Positions 57,901-64,000 of a DNA stretch of 64,000 bases are shown here, in pieces. The notes under the pieces were generated by a model that was not told the origin of the DNA, searched no databases, and worked only from the letters and a program-made list of their open reading frames with translations. Source of the stretch: Acheta domesticus (taxonomy: Eukaryota; Arthropoda; Insecta; Orthoptera; Gryllidae); contig JAHLJT010009436.1 of assembly GCA_031308135.1 (NCBI GenBank), forward strand, positions 137,832,950 to 137,896,949, given 5' to 3'. The position numbers and the translations under genes are program-made. Position 1 is the first letter of the stretch. Each line of letters starts with the position of its first letter.

Positions 57901-58556
57901 ACTTTTTCAGATCAGGGATCTCCAAAAGTCTACAATGTAATACTCAGACAAAAACTTTTATGATAATATTCTAAACCATTTCAGAAATGCAAGTAATAAT
58001 TTGTGACTTAGCTGTCCTCAAAATCTCATATTGAGTAATTCATTTAAATTGTGAGAAACATATAAGCCTTTATGAGCCATCAGACAAACCTGCAAATTCA
58101 GTTCTCTCGTTTCTATAAAAACATTATGAAATGCTTCTTACTCCCCATGTAAATGTGAATTACTCTCACATTTCGTGTTGTATATGTAATTTTATTTATT
58201 GTTTACTTTGAGATTTCCTTGTTAACTCACTCATGTCCAAACTATTTATTTGAATTATGTGTACTTCAGGAACAAACTTGCTGCATCACGTTCTTGCTGT
58301 TAGTTTTGCTGCTTCCACTGAAGATGATGTTATTCGGAGTAATGTTGCAGGATTTATCTGTGTGTAAGTAGTTTCAACAGAAAAATTGAAATATAATATG
58401 TAACATATCATATAATACATCTCTCGCTCTCTTTGATTTTTCAGTACCAATGTCGACATGGAGAGACAGACAATGACAGTTCTGTGCCCACAACCTCGGC
58501 CTCTACCCAAGACATTACTCCTCCTCTCTGATATTCAATTTATGGACAGTCACTGA
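54910..58556 (+). CDS. CLP1: Polyribonucleotide 5'-hydroxyl-kinase CLP1, 8 exons
   Basis: A nuclear RNA kinase that phosphorylates 5'-OH RNA ends. It works with PCF11 in cleavage factor II of pre-mRNA 3'-end processing and with the tRNA splicing endonuclease (family knowledge; the fly gene is cbc). Exons: 54910-55011, 55107-55268, 55346-55565, 55698-55868, 56764-56954, 57030-57249, 58270-58363 and 58445-58556. All introns are GT-AG and all phases agree, giving 423 aa against 425 in human. It has an N-terminal beta domain (about 1-110) with ELRFEVES. The P-loop kinase core has GPTDVGKST (119-127, Lys125), VDLDVGQG (146-153, Asp149) and NTCGWVKG with Trp231. The C-terminal domain has [20 protein letters not shown] and ends FMDSH. 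All catalytic residues are kept. ATG 54910 is chosen because the next upstream in-frame codon, TTG, is not a start. CLP1 is divergent from HDDC2. Confidence 0.97.
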
Positions 58557-58881
58557 CAATAGTGTTACCACATGTGTGTATGTTTGTGTGTGTGAATCAT
58601 GTGTTTGTAAAAAATCTGGAAAATCAGTGTACAAAATGCAGGAATTTGTAGTTTTATATATCTTAACTTTTTTGTTTCACAACTTCTGTAGGTTCTCTCT
58701 GAAGACTTCCTTCCCTTCTGTTATATTATTTCTTTACCTTGAAGACCTTTTAAAATAGAAGTAAAGATTAAATTGGTTCACAAAAACATTTTCAAAGAGG
58801 AGAAACTATTAGAGCACTTTGAGAAAAGTATTGGAAGACTACAATATGTATGCTGTAATTACTAATGAGTATCAAGGGCTT

Positions 58882-58887
58882 AATAAA
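58882..58887 (+). terminator. Candidate poly(A) signal of CLP1
   Basis: A canonical AATAAA 326 bp after the stop codon. A variant ATTAAA lies earlier at 58767-58772. Which one is used cannot be told from sequence. Confidence 0.45.
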
Positions 58888-59156
58888 TACGGAACTTCCT
58901 CATAAAAGTTATTTTAGTATAGATATTAGTTAACAATGGAAGGAAGGAAATATGGGGAAGTGTGACTCAAATAGTACCTCCAAATGAAAAACTTCTGCTC
59001 GACATCACACAAGGCAGCAAGTTGAAGCTGATAAAGGCAGAATGTGAATGTTTATTCAGTATCAAAAATTAGATTAGCAGTCAGAGCTTGTTTATGGCAA
59101 AAACCACACACACACTCAGGAATTGTTATTGTACTGTTTCTCTCAATATTAGACTA

Positions 59157-60197
59157 CGGCAAAACCTTGCTTAATGGCTACTAATGGTTCCAGAAAAATT
59201 GGTTGTTAATAGGGGTGGCTGCTTGATCGAAGTTGTGACATTATTGGAAGTGCAAATCAAATTTGTGTTCATTGCAATGAACTAAATTGTTTTTGGTGAA
59301 ATGATTTGAGTTACTTTGAACTACAAAATCCGTAAACTTTTACAATGAAACACACTTTAAATATAAAGCCTAGACTAATCTGTTCACACTTGGATTTTCT
59401 TTATTTTTCACCAAACAGGTAGATTGGTTTGTTTAGAAAGATTACGTATATTTTTAGCTGTATATGCTTTGAAACTTCCTAAAAGTACACACTTTTCTTT
59501 AGTTTTATTAACTTATGTCCTGCATGTAAAATGACAAGTTTTCTCTCCGAAACACCCTCTAGGATTTCTTGCTTTCACCCGGCTAGTGTCAAATGCCCTT
59601 GATTTGTCATTTATTTTCTTATTCCTGAGACACTATTTCTGTCCTCACTTAATCAAACTCAATATGAAAATTGAGTTCACATTCTGTGAGCTGGGCTGTC
59701 CCATGAAGGAGTTCATATGACAATGACCTTCAGATCGAACAAGTCATGTGGCTTGCTTCATGATGTGTTAACAGTTCCCATGGAGGGGGAGGTAATATCA
59801 GCAAACTTAATTGCTGCAGAATGAGTGAAGCAAATGCATTATTATTTCATCGAGATTTTTAAATTTGAGTTTTTAACTTGAAATGAATCACCCTGCTAGT
59901 TAACCATCGTTCTAAGTAATCCATCCCATTGCAAGAAGCCATCTAGCCCATTGCAAGAAGCTACTGAGTCAACTATATCTCCCCAACTCTTCTTTTTATT
60001 CTATTACAGTTCACAATGGCTAGAGGTGATCACTTAATTGAAATCAATCTTGAAAATGTGCCTGCTTGCGTGCTCAGGTGAACACTTAAAAGATACATTT
60101 TTACACAAGTCTCATGAGAAAATCAATTGATTCCACAACAAAATGACCATTAATGAAGGTGATTGCTAATTAAGTGTTGTTGGATAAGATTTCACTG
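59157..60197. mobile_element. Possible Tigger-like element, about 1.04 kb
   Basis: The left end CGGCAAAACCTTGCTTAATG and the inverse of the right end CAGTGAAATCTTATCCAACA share a decayed CAGTGAAACCTCG-type terminus and are flanked by TA on both sides. Many of the differences are transitions. No transposase reading frame is left. It lies just downstream of CLP1. Confidence 0.45.
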
Positions 60198-60199
60198 TA

Positions 60200-60895
60200 T
60201 TCTTTGAGTAGATGATTGATTTCAGTGAAATTAGTGTACAAGTGCAAAATCAATGTATGAAAGGTCTAGAAAAAATTCAAAGAAAAAACAACCTTTAAAT
60301 AAAACAAAATAAGTAAAAGGTAACATAAATTATTTTACTTTTGTTATATTAAGGAAAGGAAAAATAAAATATGTTTAACTTAATTGTTTCTGCATCATGG
60401 CATCAAATTTTATGCTAATGTGTTCTCGTCTTTATTTTCATGATTCAGTGCTTCACCAGTATAAAATTAGTGATTTCGATACATTGCCAAGATTGTTATG
60501 TCATTTATAGCCAGACAATTTTTGTTAAAAAGTCTTTTTCTTAGTGACACAAACACAAGTTTGGAATAAATTCTTAAGTTTTGTAACATTTTTTAAAAAA
60601 AATTACAAAGCAGTGAAATCTTATGATAAGTAATTGCCATAGGTAAGAGAAATAATTTTATCACGTGCAACTGCAGACTTCTGAAAATAAAATTTATTAT
60701 TAAGTTAATTTTAGTCATTGAGAGAAACAGAACTGAAAACAGACTGAAAATGGCATTAAGTTATTTTTTTAAGACAATTATAACTGCAGGACAACAAATA
60801 GTTGAATGATTTGAACAAATATGCAATTTGATAGGAATTTATCATCAAGAAACATTGAAAAACAGGAAAGCACCCTATAAGTTGCTTACATTTTT
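60200..60895. other. No gene seen
   Basis: AT-rich spacer between the Tigger-like element and family A copy A6. Confidence 0.4.
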
Positions 60896-62765
60896 ACTTT
60901 CCCGTATACGTACGTATACACGGAGTGATATACATAGTATAGGGAAAGTTCTATATTGCTGCGCGAAAAAATGGCCAATTTTCGGCGGAAAAAAATTCAT
61001 TGCCGGGCCGTGAAAACGAAAAAGTGGATAAAACCAGTTGCTAAATTAAGAAAAAAAATCCCCTAACACGTGGTGTAGCCAGAAACCCTCTTTTGTGGGT
61101 CCTTGATATCGAAAAGCAATTGAAAGGAAAACTTCGTCTATCTGTCTGTGAACACTGCTAGCGCCTAAACCGTACGTACGATTTCTTCCAGGATATTCCC
61201 CGGTCGATCTGATTCTAGTCGAAGCTTTGAGATTTTGAAAAAGATTCTTCAAAATTTGGAGGTACTTTATATGAAGCCCCCCGGGGATTTTCAAAGTGTT
61301 CTCAAAAATGGCTCCAATTTTTTTCTTTAAATTTCTTGTATGAATAGAGTAAACACTTATTAACATGGCATAGGTCCGATTTTCACGAATAACTCTGAAT
61401 TTTCGAAAATTGTGAAAGTTTGAATTTTTTTCGGCGTCATTCTCCAACTAATAAATTTGAAGATAGAGATTTTTCCTTCAAATAAAATGTGCTTTCCAAA
61501 GTGAGTTCTTTGTTTAAGGTCATGTACATTGTTCTGAAAATTTTAGTAGTTTTCGCGCAATATTGTGTGCAATATGTGCAATTTTAAAAAATTACACAAA
61601 CAAAATTTTCTCAAAAACGGCTCCAAATTTTTTCTTTAAATTTCTTGTATGAATAGAGGAAAATACACTTTTTAACATGGCATAGGTCCGATTTTCACGT
61701 ACAGCTCTGAATTTTCGAAAATTGTGAAAGTTTGAATTTTTTTCGGCGTCTTTCTCCAACTACAAAATTGAAGATGGAGATTTTTTCTTCAAATAAAATT
61801 TGTTCTGCATATTGAGTTCTTTAATAAAGGTCATGTAAATGTTTTTCACAATTTTGGTAGTTTTCGTGCAATATTGCGTGCAATATGTGCAATTTTAAAA
61901 AATTACAAAAACAAGATTTTCTCAAAAACGGCTCCAAATTTTTTCTTTAAACTTTTGGTAGGGATAGTGGTAAATGTACTCTATCAATGACATAAAAGCC
62001 ATTTTGGTCTATCGGTTGGTTTTCTCAAAAATTACAAAAATGTAAATTATTTTACTTGTCTCTCACGTCATTAATATTTACATTATCGGCGATTTTTTCA
62101 CATTATTATATTTACGAGTATATATGCTTTAAATAATGTCAAGTAAAGTTTCTCGAAAACAACCGTTTTCTGTTAAAAGTAGCTCAAATTTCGGCATTTT
62201 CAGAAATGCTCAAACGCCATTTTCTCGTATATGGCTGCAATTTTTTTCTTGAAACTTTTGCAACGAATAGTGCTAATTACACTCTTTAGTATAGCGTTAA
62301 GTTTATTTTGAGTTATTTTTTTGTTTTTTCTAAAATTACATAATTGTAATTTTTTCGAAAGATCTCTCACATCTTTAATATGCACATTACCAGCAATTTT
62401 TAAACATTATTATATTTGTGAGTGTAAGTGCTTTAAATAACTTCAAATAAAGTATTTGAAAACTCAAACATTTTCTGTGAAAATGAGCTTCAAATTTCGC
62501 ATTTTTAGTAGTGCTAAAACACCACATTCTCTTAAACGGCACATAATTTTTAAAGGAAAATTGCCATTTATGACTAGGTTTTTGTGTTCTTTAATATTCC
62601 AAAATTAATGTTTCCGTACTACCAATAGAAAACCGAAAAATTAAGAAAATGACAAAAAAATGTACTTTTGGCGGTGATAGATGGCAGCTGGCAAGAAAGA
62701 GTTTGTGACAATTCCGAATAGCTAGCGGAGACCCAAGGAAATAGAAAACTAATACGGGAAAGTCT
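60896..62765 (-). mobile_element. Family A element, most complete copy (A6), inverted
   Basis: About 1.87 kb. On the plus strand it begins ACTTTCCCGTATACGTACGT and ends AATACGGGAAAGTCT, so ACTTTCCCGTAT is present at both ends as a short TIR. Fifty bases in from its 3' terminus a second, inverted copy (TATAGGGAAAGT) makes a terminal palindrome. The interior has two near-identical tandem units of about 310 bp, each with AACATGGCATAGGTCCGATT, TTTTTTTCGGCGTC-like text and CGTGCAATATTGCGTGCAA. There is no coding capacity. Similarity to copy A3 continues about 20 bp past the right end (TGCTACAGAATG inverted), so the true boundary may lie near 62789. Confidence 0.8.
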
Positions 62766-62821
62766 GTGCCATTCTGTAGCACCATTAGTTTCATTTGACT
62801 CCACACTAATGACGTTATTGG

Positions 62822-63593
62822 TAGAGTCTGGAAAAATATGTTGTATGAAATGTCAAAATATTTACATAAATATGTCTAAATATTTTAAGAATATGTTACA
62901 AAGATGTAAAAGTATATCATAAGTAACATCAAAATACTTTCTAATTTGCATTTACAAACAAAATAAACTTTCACAATTTGAAATCATATTAATAAAATTT
63001 GTAGTAAATATATTTAAAAAATAGACATTGCTAGTCTCACTGAATTAAATCTTTTTAACAGTATATTTTTATATTTGTGAGCAATGATACCTATTGTACA
63101 AATGTGGAAACTCATTGGTTGGCAAACAATGACTGAATATAGTCTTTGCTTCACATCTAAGACGACAAACACCTCTTGTAAATCAGGATTAACGATTAAA
63201 AAACACGATCCCTCTTATATTTTCCACACCTAAAGATAATATTATCCATGCAGCTGTCATAACATACATACATTGCAGGCATCTGAACCGCATCCTTGTA
63301 TGGGTCACCTTGTGTCTTCACCGCATGATATTGAATATGTGTAAGAAAAAATAAGTAGATGTTTTTAAAATAAAAATGATTTTGGAAAATTTATTAAATT
63401 ATTTTTTCTAAATATATTTCAATAAAATTGGTTTAATAATAAAAAGTTTCACGAAATATGTAAAATGGTACAATATATGTAATGAAAATTGTGGATTTTG
63501 TGACAGGATTAACCTGATTTGCCAAGATCACAATTTTGAGAACTGTACATAGAAAGACAAAAAATATGTAATTACTTAAAAATCTGGACTCTA
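62822..63593. mobile_element. hAT family B, copy B3
   Basis: The left end TAGAGTCTGGAAAAATATGT and the right end AATCTGGACTCTA are mutated forms of the B1/B2 ends. The flanks GTTATTGG (62814-62821) and GTTATCAA (63594-63601) agree at 5 of 8 positions, and all three differences are transitions, as expected for an old duplication. It is 772 bp with no protein. Confidence 0.75.
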
Positions 63594-64000
63594 GTTATCA
63601 AATCATGAATGCACGAAACCTGGAAAACAATGGAAGTTGGGAAACAATGCATTTAAAAAAATAAAACATTTCCAAGAAGAGTATTCTCATAATGTTAAAT
63701 GTACTTATAGAAATTTACATTTCAGTGAACATTTTCAATACCTTTGTCACATGACTTACAAAATGTATTGCAGTCTAATCATTTAAAATTCACCAAAGGA
63801 ATTTTACCAAAGTGCTTCATTTAGTTGTTTCAACTTTCTGCACTTCAAAAAATTTGTGCTTGTAAATTAGATTTTTTGCAGTGAATTGCAAAATTCAAAA
63901 TGTTTCACAAAATATATTGACCATCTTAACATCAATCTACAGTTAATACTATTCAGAGAAATTTTAGATATTTGTTTCACTTTCAGTTGTGAACTTCCTG
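63594..64000. other. No feature seen to window end
   Basis: AT-rich sequence without coding or repeat signal that I can support. Confidence 0.4.

Overview
The window looks like nuclear DNA of an insect. It is AT-rich, with spliced protein genes, GT-AG introns and many decayed transposable elements (TEs). It contains one 4-kb intron, tRNA-derived SINEs, hAT, pogo/Tigger and LINE relics, and a TTAGG-type motif in the gene promoter region. I infer a hemimetabolous, possibly polyneopteran species with a fairly large genome, but the sequence alone does not prove this. All base-composition statements are by eye.

Only two host genes could be supported, and both could be assembled exon by exon. On the minus strand, 54295 down to 49594 encodes the 5'-deoxynucleotidase HDDC2 (4 exons, 199 aa). 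On the plus strand, 54910-58556 encodes CLP1, the RNA 5'-kinase of mRNA 3'-end processing and tRNA splicing (8 exons, 423 aa). They are divergent, with 614 bp between the start codons, which suggests a shared bidirectional promoter. The last HDDC2 exon carries a perfect 43-bp tandem duplication that shifts the frame and sets the present stop codon.

The rest is TE relics and unassigned AT-rich DNA. 1-1390: decayed LINE. 3.4-5.4 kb: family-A element end, GC-rich block, SINEs. 7-8.8 kb: purine-rich tract, GC-rich block, foldback, and a minisatellite whose units carry two palindromes. 11.9-12.6 kb: the longest GC/CpG block apart from 22.2-23.1 kb. 15.6-16.2 kb: LINE 3' end. 17593-20653: a nearly complete 3.06-kb DNA transposon with TIRs, a 4-bp TSD and a broken, spliced transposase. 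22-25.8 kb: GC/CpG blocks, a SINE, and a hAT element containing another hAT MITE. 31-32.7 kb: a family-A relic, a small CpG block and hAT family B copy 1. 34.6-37 kb: a jockey-like LINE split by a hAT element. 37.6-42.6 kb: a cluster of family-A elements. 44.3-45 kb: a hAT MITE. 47.8-49.3 kb: family B copy 2 with a nested hAT. 59.2-63.6 kb: a Tigger-like element, the only family-A copy with both termini, and family B copy 3.

No CRISPR array, rRNA gene, intact tRNA gene or new defence or biosynthetic system was seen. The more unusual items are the HDDC2 duplication, the uncharacterised family A (terminal internal palindrome, head-to-tail copies), the double-palindrome minisatellite, and the series of GC/CpG-rich blocks with no recognisable gene.
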